A stretch of 64,000 nt of DNA from Heterobilharzia americana. Taxonomy: Eukaryota; Platyhelminthes; Trematoda; Strigeidida; Schistosomatidae. The notes under the pieces are model-generated. The model was not told the origin of the DNA, searched no databases, and was given only the letters and a program-made list of their open reading frames with translations. The number at the start of each line of letters is the position of its first letter. Positions within the stretch are counted from its first letter, which is position 1. The stretch lies in the NCBI GenBank assembly GCA_944470555.2, contig OX104134.1, forward strand, positions 104,526,701 through 104,590,700, in the 5' to 3' direction. A program made the position numbers and the translations under genes. Positions 46,901-59,389 of the stretch are shown piece by piece.

Positions 46901-47820
46901 GTAAAACTGGAATGAAAACTGATCAATTTAACCAAATAATAGAGGAAATTTCCAGTTACATTCAATGTTAAATCAATGACTCGTTTGATATTAGTAACTA
47001 CATCAGTTTGTAAATTTCAACAGATCATCAAAAGAATCATTTCTATGTGAACTTCTTTTACACTGATTGAAGCCTCAGTCCATCATTTCGAACGATGAAT
47101 TATAACTTTTCATGTAATATCATGTGAGAATTCCAGAGTGAACAGATGAAATTAATATAAATAGATCAGTGACTGAGATTCACTTAGAACAAGAAACAAT
47201 GTGCACCTAAGATGACTATAGATTGAGTTACAAAATGTAGCAAGTTTTTAAATTTTTCTAACGGCAGATTGAGCGTGTGAGCGTTATTTCACAGTAATGT
47301 TTGTACTGAATGAATTTTCCAGTTGACTCATTGGTTGAACAAGACGACTATCTTAGTCAGCATTCAGAAAATTTGTGATCACTGTCAGCCTTCCACATCC
47401 ATGTCTTCTAACTTTTCTACACACCTCTCTGTTAACATTCCTACGTCATCTTCAATTTCATCCAGCTCTTCTGTACCTCATAAGAATTTCATTTCACAGA
47501 ATAGTATCTCTGGTAGTTTGAAAACAAACATTGAAGTTGTGAGTGCCCACACTCTTTATAGGACCAGAAAACTGGTCTAACTATCTAAAATTCCGGGTTA
47601 TAGAGGTGTCCCGTTCTTGTGAGATACGCATATAGGACCCAGTTGTGCCTGGTCACTTGACCTCATTTACTTCAATCTTTATCTCTCTAGAATTCGTTCT
47701 TCTGGTTCATGAAGGTCGACGGCTACTTCTTGCGCAGTCTTGCAGGCGTAGGCATAGCATTAAGCCGGAAGGCAGAACGTACACTACCCAACTGAATCCT
47801 AGTTGACAGTTGGATGTTTT
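46901..47820. other. Mostly non-coding; one weak exon candidate
   Basis: A plus-strand frame at 47323-47580 is preceded by an acceptor-like TTTTCCAG (47315-47322) and contains a GTGAGT at ~47536. It encodes a Ser-rich segment (PTSSSISSSSS) without a domain. The evidence is too thin for a gene call. Confidence 0.3.
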
Positions 47821-47883
47821 TTGACGATGTTGTGTCCTCTGGTTAGTTTAGTTGTGGGGCTTTCATTGTTATTCTAGGCAACA
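47821..47883 (+). repeat. R4 dispersed repeat, partial
   Basis: ATGTTGTGTCCTCTGG, GGGGCTTTCATTGTTATTCT and AGGCAACA match R4. Confidence 0.55.
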
Positions 47884-48010
47884 AAAACGGCCAGAATAGC
47901 TTAGTGGTAAAGTCGCTGACTGACTGACTGACTGACTGACTGACTGACTGACTGACTGACTGGACTCACATGAGTGTGTTCCTGCTGGCTCTGAGGTCAA
48001 GGGCGAGCAA
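47884..48010 (+). repeat. tRNA-like fragment with (CTGA)n microsatellite
   Basis: An A-box-like AATAGCTTAGTGGTAAAG is followed at 47916-47962 by an uninterrupted CTGA array of about 12 units. Confidence 0.7.
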
Positions 48011-50418
48011 AAGCAACTTGGGTCTGCACAATGAACATCAGTAGCAACCGGTAGCAAAAGTTAAAACGATTAAAGGGGACTGCAGCGGTAGGTAACAGCA
48101 GACAGCTTTTTAGACTGATAAAGGAAACTTGTCTAAAAAGGTCAGTAGTTAGTAGTACTAAAGGTTAGAAATATGGGTACCTAATTCATTCACTGAGGGA
48201 TGGTGGTTACTAATGGTTACTACTTACTGCTTTAGAGGGTCAAACACTAAATATGAAATCCAGTTACGTCTAATTCCTTAATTAAATGATTGCAGTACAT
48301 TCTTTGTTTGAAAGAATTCGATCCCAACGAAAGATTAAACACAGAAGATTTGTCTGCTGCAGTGATAATAAAGTCATGAGGCAACTTTATCAGGTGAATA
48401 ACTCATCTGCACTACGTGAAAATATACAGTTCAGAGCTTCACTATTACCTGTTTATATTCTCACCAACTGCAAGTAATACTGCGAAAACAGAAGGGATCA
48501 ACCAAAGACAAGTGTCTGATATTCTGAGTTCAAAGCTGTCAGTTTACGGCAGTATGATATCCAGATTCAAGAATTTTTATCCAGCCACCATCTACTCCAT
48601 CATTTAATACTAGCTGAAGAAGGTTAAGGCTGGAAAAGAGTTAGAAGCGGTCAGACTAAAATGTCATGTCGGCTACTGAAGCCTCTGACTTCACGATTGC
48701 AGTTCACAGGATAACCGAAATCAGTGTTTGCAAAGCCTGATGGACATGGCTTAAAATCGACGTCACTGGAACAGATGCACCTGCACATTGTACCATATTT
48801 TGTTATTCTTTTATTCCCTTTTCGTATCTTTCCATGGCTTTCTACTACTTTTGATAACTTTTTTCGTTTTTTGCTCAGTCATTCCTTATGCTGTATTGAT
48901 CGCTGATGTTATGTGTGACATTTTGTACCGTTACATGGTAATACCTGGTTTTATGTCAATATTGACTTGACCAACTGACTTTGACAGAGCTGACTCATTA
49001 GGATAGAGTAAACGGAATGAAATCAAAGAGCTGAACTACAGGTCAACTAACTGTAAACATTTCCAGCAATATTTTCCCCTTAAGAACCAGAAAAGAGTAA
49101 GAACAAAGAGCCAGAGTAATTTCTGAATTAGGACAATCACATATGTAAAACAAAAATACGACCAAGATGAAATAGTCATCACGTAACCTTAAAGTAATGA
49201 GTCGTCAGTCAGTCAATCAAGGGTAATACGATGGTAGCCAATAAATACAAAACTCCACGTTTATCCGCTTTAAAATATGTCAGTTCAGATAAACAACCTG
49301 GAAGAGATTACTAAATAAACCAAAGATCATCGTGCAAATGAGCATAGTTCTCATCTAGATAATCATGTACACCCGTACCGGTTCAAGAGATCAAACTCAT
49401 TATAGTTAAGTTGCGTGCTGTGAACACACTCTTATAACTACTATTCATCTATGCTGTTATTTAGTGATGAATCAATGCGTAGCAAATAGCTTAGTGACAC
49501 CGGGTGTAATGATAAAATTGTGACAGCACTACCGCTACGAATGCACTTGAATTCTAGCATTTCATTTCCTGTATGTAGTTGATGAAATCAAATCATGCGC
49601 ATGTACAAAATAGAAGACTGGTTGAGGGAGAAAAACAAACTGTAACGTTGGCTAGCAACAAGTACTGTACTCATTATTTGCTAAGTTACTGACAACCTTT
49701 GAAAGAATCATACATAGCAATGAACTCTTCTTCTTTGGAAACCATCACATACCTTTGCTAGTTTATCACTGAGGTCAAAGACTGCTAGCGAAATAAAATT
49801 TAAAAGTTGATTCAATGAAATAATGATTTAGGAAAATTACTGACTATATGACGAGTTTCAACAAGTGGGTAAACCAATGGATCACGTTGAAACATACAGA
49901 ATACTATAAAATGTAGGTCTTCGATTAGCAGCTGAGAATTAATTATCTTCTACATAGAAAAATTTATTTCCCTTTTCTTGTTGAACGTTGTTCATACCAC
50001 AGAGGATAGTTTCTGAAATTGGATGAGTTTTGCAAGTTGGCTGCGAAATTAGATAAATAGTCTATTCAGAATGAAATCACACACTAATTAATGTTATCTG
50101 TTAAGAATTCTATCGCCTAGCTCAGCAACAGAATCTCTATAAAATCTGTTGAAATCTCGTGTAGAAGGAATTATTCCAGCATTCACCTTAAGATATTCCG
50201 TACTTCCGATACGAATTAATGATACAGAACACAAACGAAATAACGGCTTGGCTGGAGAATCACATCAGAAAAGTGGTTTAACATTGGGAAGTTATTAAGA
50301 CAAAAAAGCATTGGTCGGTGAACGGAGTGCAGCCAATTTCATTTTGACTGAATTCTATCGATCACTTTGTGATGCGTTTGGCAGGTAAGGAGAATTAGCA
50401 TCACGGCGCAGCTTAATT
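48011..50418. other. Non-coding, no gene seen
   Basis: No recognised repeat or gene. Confidence 0.4.
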
Positions 50419-50760
50419 GGTGTTAGATGGTTGAATCCGATCGACAGGAAACTGTGTACCTCCCTTTCGTACTTTCAAGCACTCATCAAACAAAGCTCAT
50501 CTACAACCTCGAAGAAACTGATGTCCGTCCTCAGGTTTCAATCCACCTCAACCAGTGCCGCAGTTACAGACATTACCACTGAGTCATTCGGGCCGAAACA
50601 GACCTCCTGTAAGACGGCGTTAGGTACATTGATTAGTCACTGAAGTGTGAGATGATTTCCAACCTGTCATGGGATATCAGTTCTCTTGCAGTTGTAGACA
50701 AGCCTTTCTGATGAGTTCCAACAACCATGGCTTCCTTTTGATTACCTTCTACCCTCTACA
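50419..50760 (+). repeat. S3 foldback repeat, inverted near-identical partner of 53671-54022
   Basis: Positions 50440-50716 match the reverse complement of 53730-54005 with one single-base indel (ATGTCCGTC versus ATGTCGTC) and one T/C difference. tRNA-like boxes lie inside on the opposite strand (B box near 50545). Reading frames in it are by-products of the repeat. Confidence 0.85.
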
Positions 50761-51184
50761 AAGAGAAAAATGGTACATAGCAAAGCCTCAGCTTCTTCTG
50801 CACGTTACAGTGAAGAAAAGCAATTTAGCTAGTGGTCCCTGAATTACTCAACAGTTCAATGGAGAAAATTCTAAATTGTACAATCGCACTTATCATTACA
50901 GGAAACTGATAAACCGGTTAACAGGTTGATAATAAGTAGTCATAAAGATCTGGATGAGAATACAAAACTGTACATAAGGTATGCTACAAGAAAAAAGATA
51001 TTTTGAAACATTTCAACAAAAATGAAGCGGAGGAATAATGGATACAAGCGTAGATTCAAAATAAGCAACACAAGGAAAATACTATTGAACTTGAAGATCC
51101 TGGAAGAAAGACACTAAGCAGTTTTTGTTGATAATCAGCTATGAGATGACGTACCGCATTTGTACACATAACTTATTACTGAAC

Positions 51185-51345
51185 TGTACTTCATTTGTTT
51201 AAGATGTTGACTTTCAACTAATGGATCGTGAGTTCGAACCCCACTCCATCAACCGAGGTCTGGATGGTCAAATAGCCTCATAAGCTCGCACACAAAAGAT
51301 TTGGCTCATTGCCTACTGCATGAATATGCACAAAGTTGCTGAGTA
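51185..51345 (+). mobile_element. S4 tRNA-like SINE
   Basis: GTGAGTTCGAACCCCACTCC is a strong B box (~51227). The body has CTCATTGCCTACTGCATGAA, shared with 9825-9990. Confidence 0.65.
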
Positions 51346-51611
51346 AATTTCGACTTTTTATGTTTGAAGTGATAGATTACTGAAAGTAAGGATATAGATG
51401 TCACACTAATCCACACTTCTTTCGCGATTTCATTTGAACTGGTTGACTTTGCAAACTGTTTTGAACTAAGACTCTATGTAAGCAGTATGACCAGAGTTAA
51501 TCAGATGTTCATGGTAACTGCAGATGACTAACTCATATTTTATTCCCATCGAACTTTCGATGAAGTGTATGAGAGTTATTGTCACTGATACTTGTGCACA
51601 AGTGGTAGTTA

Positions 51612-51790
51612 TCGTGACCCAGTGGCCTAGTGGATAACGCTTTTGATGTGTTGGTTACTGGGTTTGAGTCTCATTGCTAACAGTGTCACTCACTGGGGTG
51701 CGGGTACATACATTAGGCTGACGAGTGAGTGTCAAATAGGACGATAGGAGCATCCTGAATTCCACTGTTAGTCACCAAGACGAACACAAC
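51612..51790 (+). mobile_element. S1 SINE, full-length but with decayed hammerhead
   Basis: CCCAGTGGCCTAGTGGATAA and TGGGTTTGAGTCTC are tRNA-type boxes, followed by TCACTCACTGGGGTGCGGGT, CTGACGA, a disrupted helix II, CGATAG in place of CGAAAC, and ATCCTGAATTCCACTG. Confidence 0.7.
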
Positions 51791-52599
51791 ATTATATGAG
51801 TTAATTTAAAAATGCAAACTTAATATTTACTACAAAATATATAGAATAGTATTTCACTAGTAAACTACAGCAGGAACTGAATATACAAGTATTTTCAATA
51901 CTGGCTGAGTACGACACTCACGAGAGATATCTGGACAGCATGCTTATCATTTGTGATCACATTGGTGAACTATGTAGATTTCTAGGGGATTTAAGTAAAC
52001 TAAACTACTAAAAAATCTCATTTTCCAAGAGAAATTCTTCTAAGCTATGATTAGAAAGTGGAATCTACTTACGAATTAGTTCATCAAACATCAATATCAA
52101 GATAACTACAAAGGTATTTTCCCGAAACTTTTTTTCCAGTCACATAAAAACGAGTCTAGTCAGAATCAGTTTTAGCAATATTTTTTGTAAAACAATTAGT
52201 AATGACCAAGTGGTTTTAAAATTTCTGATTTTGCAAAAGGATAACTATCACGTCAAATTTATAGATTCGTTTGCACTAGATAAAAAAAGACCTTGTTTTC
52301 TGTGGAGTTAACGTGAAATTAAAACAAGCACCATTTTGTAAAACTAGCATTTATGAGTAGCAAAGCTAAGGAGACTCGAAATTGCTTTCTTTCCAAAAAT
52401 ACTTGGAGAAAGCTGACTAACTGATAAGATCTTACCTCCTTCATCACGGCTGCGTTTGACTAATACTATAAAGATAATATTATCATAGCTACAGCATCAC
52501 TTAACTTTCAGGTATATAGCTAACTGTGTATGTCAGTAGGACTATAGCAAAACACTTTCACACAAATGCATGTCAGTCTGTAAGTTATTCTCTTCTAAA

Positions 52600-52720
52600 A
52601 TAACTTGCAGGGTGCATGTTGTCGGTGAGTCGCATACTAGGACGAAACAGCTGTTCAGTACTCATATGATTCTTCAGTTGGTGTCATTTCGTGAAGAATA
52701 TTACCATGAAATTAATCGGC
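52600..52720 (+). mobile_element. S2 SINE fragment
   Basis: ACTAGGACGAAACAGCTGTT and CTTCAGTTGGTGTCATTTCG are S2; the CTGANGA box is lost (CGGTGAG). Confidence 0.6.
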
Positions 52721-52879
52721 GTCCACTAACCTCTCAATTGAAATAGCTTGTGTTTATTATTATTCTTTGATATACTTGCAATTCTCCATCAGTATACTGG
52801 ACCAAAATGATAGAACTATGTTGATCTAAGGGGTCCTATGCAGTTGCCTCAGTATTTTCTGAATATTTATTGTTATAAT

Positions 52880-53012
52880 TTACGTGGTTACGGAAAGCAC
52901 TGGAAGCCAAGATGCGCGCTTCCTCTATTTGAAACTCGTCAGCTGGATAAACCTTCATCACAGTGGGTGATGCTGCCACAGAGGTAGATATGCACGACCC
53001 AGCATTACAACG
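52880..53012 (-). mobile_element. S1 SINE fragment, minus strand
   Basis: On the minus strand TTTATCCAG, CTGACGA, GTTTC..., GAAGC (consensus GAAAC) and CATCTTGGCTTCC. It is head-to-head with the next copy. Confidence 0.6.
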
Positions 53013-53059
53013 AATGTATGAGTACCAACAAATAGTAATAACCAATACCCTTTGTCCAA

Positions 53060-53245
53060 GAGGTGGCTATCATACCTCAGCGGCCTAGTGGATAGTGCTT
53101 TGGCGTTTGAAGAAATGCGTATGAGGTTCAAATCTCAGTGGGAAAAGCATTACTTACTGGATTCCAGGTTCATCAAGCTGACGAGTCCCAAATAGGACGA
53201 AACCTGAGTTCTAGATTCCACTGCTAGCCACAACCAAATAAATTG
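53060..53245 (+). mobile_element. S1 SINE, plus strand
   Basis: AGCGGCCTAGTGGATAGTGC and GAGGTTCAAATCTCAG are the tRNA-type boxes. They are followed by CTGACGA, a perfect helix II (GTCC/GGAC, loop CAAATA), GAAAC, and GAGTTC where GTC is expected, so the cleavage site is disrupted. Confidence 0.7.
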
Positions 53246-53670
53246 TAACTTGCTTTTAAGGGTTTCAGTGGAATATAGATGGTAAATAGTCAAAATCTCT
53301 TTTTCCAAAACTTTTCCACACCCAAATAGCATTTTGCAGTTGTCAACAAAAGTGGGGTGTTCATCGGACAAAGTGTATTTTGCTTGTGTACTCCCAGAGT
53401 GGTACATTAAAAGAAACAAAACAACTGCACATTTTAAACTATTGCCTAGTATTTCAACCATCCTAGGAAAACCCTTCTGAATACACCTGCTTGTAAATAC
53501 GTTTTTGGAGCGCCAGTTTTACAGTTGAACCGGAAAACAGTATAAGGTATTATTATTTACATTGATTGGTTACTAGCGAGTTACCGGTTTCGTATTGGCT
53601 ATTCCTGAGTGCTGACCGAACTCTGTCGATCATTTTACAATATGGCCAGTAGAGGCTCAGTAGAGTGGGC

Positions 53671-54022
53671 GTTAGTTGGTTGGATATAGTCGACCGGAAG
53701 CAGACGACATCGGAATTGTGCGTGTTGAGACTCATCAGGAAGGCTTGTCTACAACTGCAAGAGAACTGATATCCCATGACAGGTTGGAAATCATCTCACA
53801 CTTCAGTGACTAATCAATGTACCTAACGCCGTCTTACAGGAGGTCTGTTTCGGCCCGAATGACTCAGTGGTAATGTCTGTAACTGCGGCACTGGTTGAGG
53901 TGGATTGAAACCTGAGGACGACATCAGTTTCTTCGAGGTTGTAGATGAGCTTTGTTTGATGAGTGCTTGAAAGTACGAAAGGGAGGTACACAGTTTCCTG
54001 TCGATTTCCTCCAACCAATCAA
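53671..54022 (-). repeat. S3 foldback repeat, ~350 bp with long imperfect inverted arms
   Basis: The edges GTTAGTTGGTTGGA (53671) and TCCAACCAATCAAC (~54009-54022) are imperfect inverted arms about 110 bp long, each containing TCGAC(C/A)GGAA, ACTCATCA and TCTACAAC in order. A tRNA-like GACTCAGTGG / GGATTGAAACC pair lies between them. Confidence 0.75.
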
Positions 54023-54722
54023 CATGGTAAGTTTTAATTACACACAACACTGACCTGCAACTCTGCACTGAGGACACTCATTCAGTTTCAGTTAACTTTA
54101 TGATTTATGCTAATCTTTTCACATTTATACGCATTTGCGCAGACTTCAATGGAATGATGACGTATAGATGACTTTTTACATTCTGTTTCATGAAAGTGTT
54201 AAAAGCAATTTAGATTTTTTTTTGTTGGAAGTTAATAGTTGTAAGATCCAAAACATTCGTTTTACCTTTCTTGAGATTAGTCAGCTGGATATACCTTCTT
54301 ATTTATGTCACCAATTATTCTTAGACATATTGATGCATATTCTGAAGCGCTATCCACTACAGTATTTACTTCAGATGTATTGTCGTTAAAGTTCTTCAAT
54401 ACACTTCAGTTCAGTAGTATATCGCGAAATGTGCCTAAGAATTTATTATTTATTTCAAATACAGTTAGAGATTTTTCGACAATAAATCTTAAAATAAAAC
54501 TTGAAATAGATACATTTACGTATATATAAATGCGTCCTAAATTATCTCAAGGGGAAGATATTTGAACTACGCAGTCTAGTGAATAACACTTCAGAGTACA
54601 CATCAATATTTGATATGCTTAAGGACCATTGGTGACATAAATATTCAGATGCATCCAGTTGCCGAAGTTAAAGTAAGACAAATGGTAAGTCTATGTTTCC
54701 TTCGAAAAATATCTGGATTAAA
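54023..54722. other. Non-coding, no gene seen
   Basis: No recognised feature. Confidence 0.4.
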
Positions 54723-56018
54723 TTTACCACTTAAATTGCGTAGAACAGAGGAAGGAATCGATACGTTAGCTCTTTGAGGATGTGTATTGGGTAAGTTAAT
54801 GTAGTGTAGAAGTTATCGAGCTGGATCGAGTGTATCAATTAGGTTACGTTTGGTGGATGGTTTCACAATTTTACAGTTTGCTATTGAGAAGAGAAGTGAT
54901 GCCAAAAATCGACGCCTGATTCCTGTTCTCACTCTAAAGGCTGAGTGAGTTTTTCTTTGAGAAAAAAGTAACTCTATAACTTAACTTCTAATTATCAATT
55001 TCTCAGGAAGATATTTATCACAGGCACCTCATTATATAAAAACGTTCTTAAGCGCTGACTCTTGTTATACTATTGAATGATTTCTCAAAGATGAGAAAAT
55101 GGCTTCTTCGTGATCAACTCAGTGACAACCATTCTGGTATTGTAGTCAATCTTGTATTGAATGTCTATATGAGATGCAATTTGTTTATCTTTCAGTCAAA
55201 TGTCCATTTCATCTCCAACTCTACTCAAACTGATCTTGTTGGGCAATTTGCCAAAGGTATTTCAATAGTTAGGATACTTGCTGAAGTTTCAGATGTTTGA
55301 AGGTTTGGCAGAATATCCCATCGTATGATAAAACGAAGAAGATCTCTTTCTCCGTGGACTATATCAGTATGAACTTCTGTCAACAAGTTGATGCTTAAGC
55401 AGGTAGATAGTATTATTGTTAGGTATAGATCATTCTCTAGTATATATGTATGAAAATGTACGTGATTTTTGAGATTCATATATTTGCAAGTAAGGAAATA
55501 GTTTATTTAGAAAGGTAGAAGACGAAGCAAACACTGTTTTGGTGATAAAAGAATTTAATATTTTAGGTAGACAATAAATCAGTAATTCACACTCAACTTG
55601 TCATGCACCTATATACACACACTAAACTACTGATACTGTTATCCAGACTAAACATACTTTGACTGTTAAATCAACTATTTTGTGGATTAACTATTGTTCA
55701 TCTAATGTCTATCAAAAAATGGGTTCTTCAGGGCAAAGTTAATATTAATCATAGAGATATAAGAAATTTGGAAGCATCTGAGTAAGTTTGCTACAAACTG
55801 ACAAAACTATTTAACGGTACACAAAGAATGATTAGAACTTAGAGCTTAGATCTCTCTTCAATTTACAATGAACTGTTTAAAGAGAACATTTATTTTTAAC
55901 ATTACTATCAGAATTTTCATCTTAAGTAAGTCTACACTACATTAACTTACCCAATACACATCCTCAAAGAGCTAACGTATCGATTCCTTCCTCTGTTCTA
56001 CTCAATTTAAGTGGTAAA
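54723..56018. repeat. Inverted repeat pair (88 bp, one mismatch) bounding 1.1 kb
   Basis: 54723-54810 (starting TTTACCACTTAAATTG) is repeated in reverse complement at 55931-56018 with a single C/A difference. The interior contains a 75-residue frame (55073-55300) of unknown nature. No clear target-site duplication flanks the pair. Confidence 0.9.
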
Positions 56019-58599
56019 TGAACACTTATTAGTACATATCTAAACATAGAAATGAACTGAATACACCTACAGATCTATGAACCCATTCAAAGTTCATTCT
56101 CGTCGTGAGATTGACTAAAAGGTGTTTTTTTCTGTAGGATGAAAAAATGAAAAGTATACTTTGAAAGGAACTTTGCTCTTCAAAATATTTCATGGGTTAT
56201 GTTTTATTTTATGACTTTTTAATTATTTATTAGGCTATTTCAGATGACTAGGGTTGATGGACTGTTTGCATGCATATGGCTAATCAGTTAAGATGAAAGG
56301 AAATCTGGGTCGCGGTAGAGCTGAAATCGCTATCCTTTAGTACTTTGCTAATTGATCTACAAAACTTACTTGTTAACAGGGTTTTAATTTCATTCTAAAC
56401 ACAGAGTTTTCTGCTAAGCCATTGTGATAACACGAGATCGCTGTTTGATCCATTCTTCTCATTCAAATCTAGACCACAACCAGTTAAATAGTGAGGATGG
56501 GCTATTGGTTGTTAACCTGAATATCTGAAGTTGAAGTATTGTATTCACGCAAAATTTAACAAATTAATATCAGTCACTGTGTTACATAGAAGGACTATTA
56601 ATAGGAAAGACTTGTCGCATTGTCGGGAAAATATGCTCACCAACAAAGCATAAGCTTGGAATTCAGGGATGCATCAGATATGTAACTCTGAACTAAAAGA
56701 GGTTCAATAACAATGTACAGTGGTTCAAGTTCATACACATACACACATACAAAGAAAGACATTAATTCCTAAGAACTATGAATTTCAAAACTAACTAAAG
56801 TGATACAAACTGTGAATCTCTTGTGCTATTGTTGCAAATTATATGCGCTTAGGAAAGACATCTGCATAGTACACTGAGCAGTTGAACTAGAAACTCATCT
56901 CATGGCTTCGATTTGATTTACTCACTATGATCAACACAGGTGACCCTCGCATAGCTCAACAAAATAAAATCAAAAGATAGAACGTTTTTGCCAACCGACA
57001 GAATATTGCAATTTTTAAGAATTGAAACTGTCAATGAAATAAGACAGTCACTTGCATACAAATATTCGATCAAGGCAAAATAGTTTTAATCTGACCTTCA
57101 AACAACGAATATTCAGTCACAGGTAATATAGGCGTTAGCGAGTAGATTTGAAGTTGTACTTTCGCACTATTACCTTCTTCAAGAAATAAAATGATATCAA
57201 TAAGTGAATGTAGCAGGATAAATTGATACTGCACTCTTCACTTTAAACATAAGTTTTTACAGCAAAATATAAAATGATAATATCAACGTGAAAGTGAGAG
57301 GATTCTCAACCACTCTTTTTTCATCTTTTGTCTAAATTTTTGTTGCACATTTTTAACTGTCATCAAAGACAAATGAATCCTCAATTTTTCGAACTTTTGT
57401 AGCTGATCTTAATTGTTATGTTCTTATGAATTCATTGAAAACATGTCTACATAAAGTCCCATTTTCACACTTGAGATAGAATGATCAAAAAGCAGTTCTT
57501 CGATTGAATACAACTCACTTTCACTACCTGTTTCTGTAGTCATTTTTGCAGAACATTTTGTTACCACTTCATAGACCAGAGAATCATTTTGGAGTTTGAT
57601 TTCGTATTCATCAAGTATATTGGATCACAAGTGAATAATTTCAGGATTTGATTGCATCAGATATTGACTAAAATATTAATGAGATGTAACTAAGATTGTA
57701 TGATCTGATCTTGTCTCTTAACTCATTCACTGAAATTAACTAACAAGCCCACAAACTATTTTGCTGAATTACTATATTGGTTTAGAATTAGCTGTTTTTG
57801 CACGATATGCATTCATATGATCATCGTTTCTTAAAGTTGATGGAGAATGTTATCATGTTACGATGACACGTGAAAACGGACTTTGATAAAATCAGAAAAC
57901 GGGTGGTGTACCAGTAGTCAGGTTTCTTTTCTTCAACAGCCTGGCTTATTTATTTCCTAATGAGAGAGTAGTATTGTGAAATTTGACAAACTGACGTAGA
58001 GCTTGAAGATTTAGAATACGCCTGTGATGCGATCATGACGTCATTAAATACAGATGGTAGTATAGTGACAGTTAACGGTGTTTGTAGTTAGTGGTATGAT
58101 ATTCTGTAGGCAGATACGTTTTCTACATTTACAGCTTGATCTGTGATCACTTGTGCTCAAAATATGCTGACAGAATAATGTAGGTTCTGCCTACACTAAA
58201 CGTTTAACACTATTAAGCTATTTTCCGTGTGTATGCATGATTTGTATTAAACTGATTAACTGCTGAATTTAGGTGCCTTCCACATAACCACTTCGGTGAT
58301 TTTCTTGAATTTTAGTTATTAATTTCCAAGTTATGGATCTGATCTTTAACAAATGGGGTCAAGAAACACAACTACTGGTGACAATTTCATTCTATCTCAA
58401 TCACTAGGATAGAGAGACAAACCGAAGTAGAACCTAAAACTGAAGTGCATTGGTCCAAGTTACCACACTTCCCACTAACACGCAAAGAATAAGTGGATTT
58501 TAAAGGTAACATTACAGTAAACAAAGGATTATGGGATGAGAAAAAATTTAAACAATAAAAGTAAATGAAAATGCTTCAACTATCAAAGATATTGAAGCG
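56019..58599. other. Non-coding, no gene seen
   Basis: AT-rich sequence without recognised repeats or coding signal. Confidence 0.4.
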
Positions 58600-58920
58600 C
58601 AAAAAAATTTGTACCATCGTCATCAATTTTCGGTCATGTCACCGAAAGTCTCCAACCATTGATTTCTATCATTTTGAGGGTCTCCAGTGAGTCAACTACA
58701 CGGCTCAGACCATCAGACAAAGACTTCGTTTACTGGTACAACGTCTTTGTCCAGCCACTCTGAGTATTCTTGCAGCCAAATCCAATTTCATCTAAAACTT
58801 CGCACTGAAGTAGGCGATGGTTCTGTATATGCAACACTTGTCCAAGTTACGTGAGTCAGTTTGAGGTCTACAAACTCATCCAGTGACTTGTCTTTCTTGC
58901 CCAGCACCTCTCGCCCTCAA
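58600..58920 (-). pseudogene. RTE-B 3' end fragment
   Basis: On the minus strand, GDPQNDRNQWLETFGDMTEN (~58690-58625) is the typical RTE-B C-terminal tail, preceded by decayed sequence equivalent to 4358-4560. 5'-truncated. Confidence 0.7.
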
Positions 58921-58989
58921 CTTCAGCTCAGTATACTCCTCCCTTAATAGGTAGTCCAAAATTTCACCAACACCAGAGATGGTTTAAAT

Positions 58990-59230
58990 ACGCAAATGTC
59001 GAACATTGAATTTGGGGATTTGTGGGGATTTAGAGATATTTCAAGTTGGTATTCGTCGTAAAATGACATCAGCTGGAGGAGCGATGGAGACCTGGAAGCA
59101 CCGGATAGCTGTTTCTTCCAAGTATGGAACTCGTCAGCAGTGCGCACCTATGACCCCGCCAGGAATCGATGTCAGTCTACGATGAATTCCAACTTTAAAT
59201 ACCTCTAAATCCCCACAAACCCATAGAATT
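58990..59230 (-). mobile_element. S2 SINE with hammerhead-like core, flanked by inverted S2 tail
   Basis: On the minus strand GCGCACTG, CTGACGA (59137-59131), helix II TTCC/GGAA, GAAAC (~59116-59112), AGCTATC and CGGTGC: six-base-pair helix I (one wobble) with all core residues present. The S2 tail at 59000-59075 is repeated in inverse at 59165-59230 (CCTCTAAATCCCCACAAA), making a foldback. Confidence 0.65.
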
Positions 59231-59389
59231 CAATTGAACTAGCGCTCATTGGTGACTAGCTTCTATAGGTGATTCGCGAAGTTCCAGTGAGAAGTCGCGA
59301 CCAGTGGGACAAATCTGGTGGCCATGAGGAGATATACTCAACGATGACATTGGGTGGCGGTCGCGCTATGCCGTGAACTGACGGAAGTT

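Noticed and set aside
47916..47962. CTGA array as a CRISPR-like or satellite array
   Set aside because: It is a simple tetranucleotide microsatellite without spacers.
50431..50643. Conserved 70-residue frame, also found at 53803-54018
   Set aside because: The conservation is explained by near-identical S3 repeat copies, and a one-base indel shifts the frame between them.
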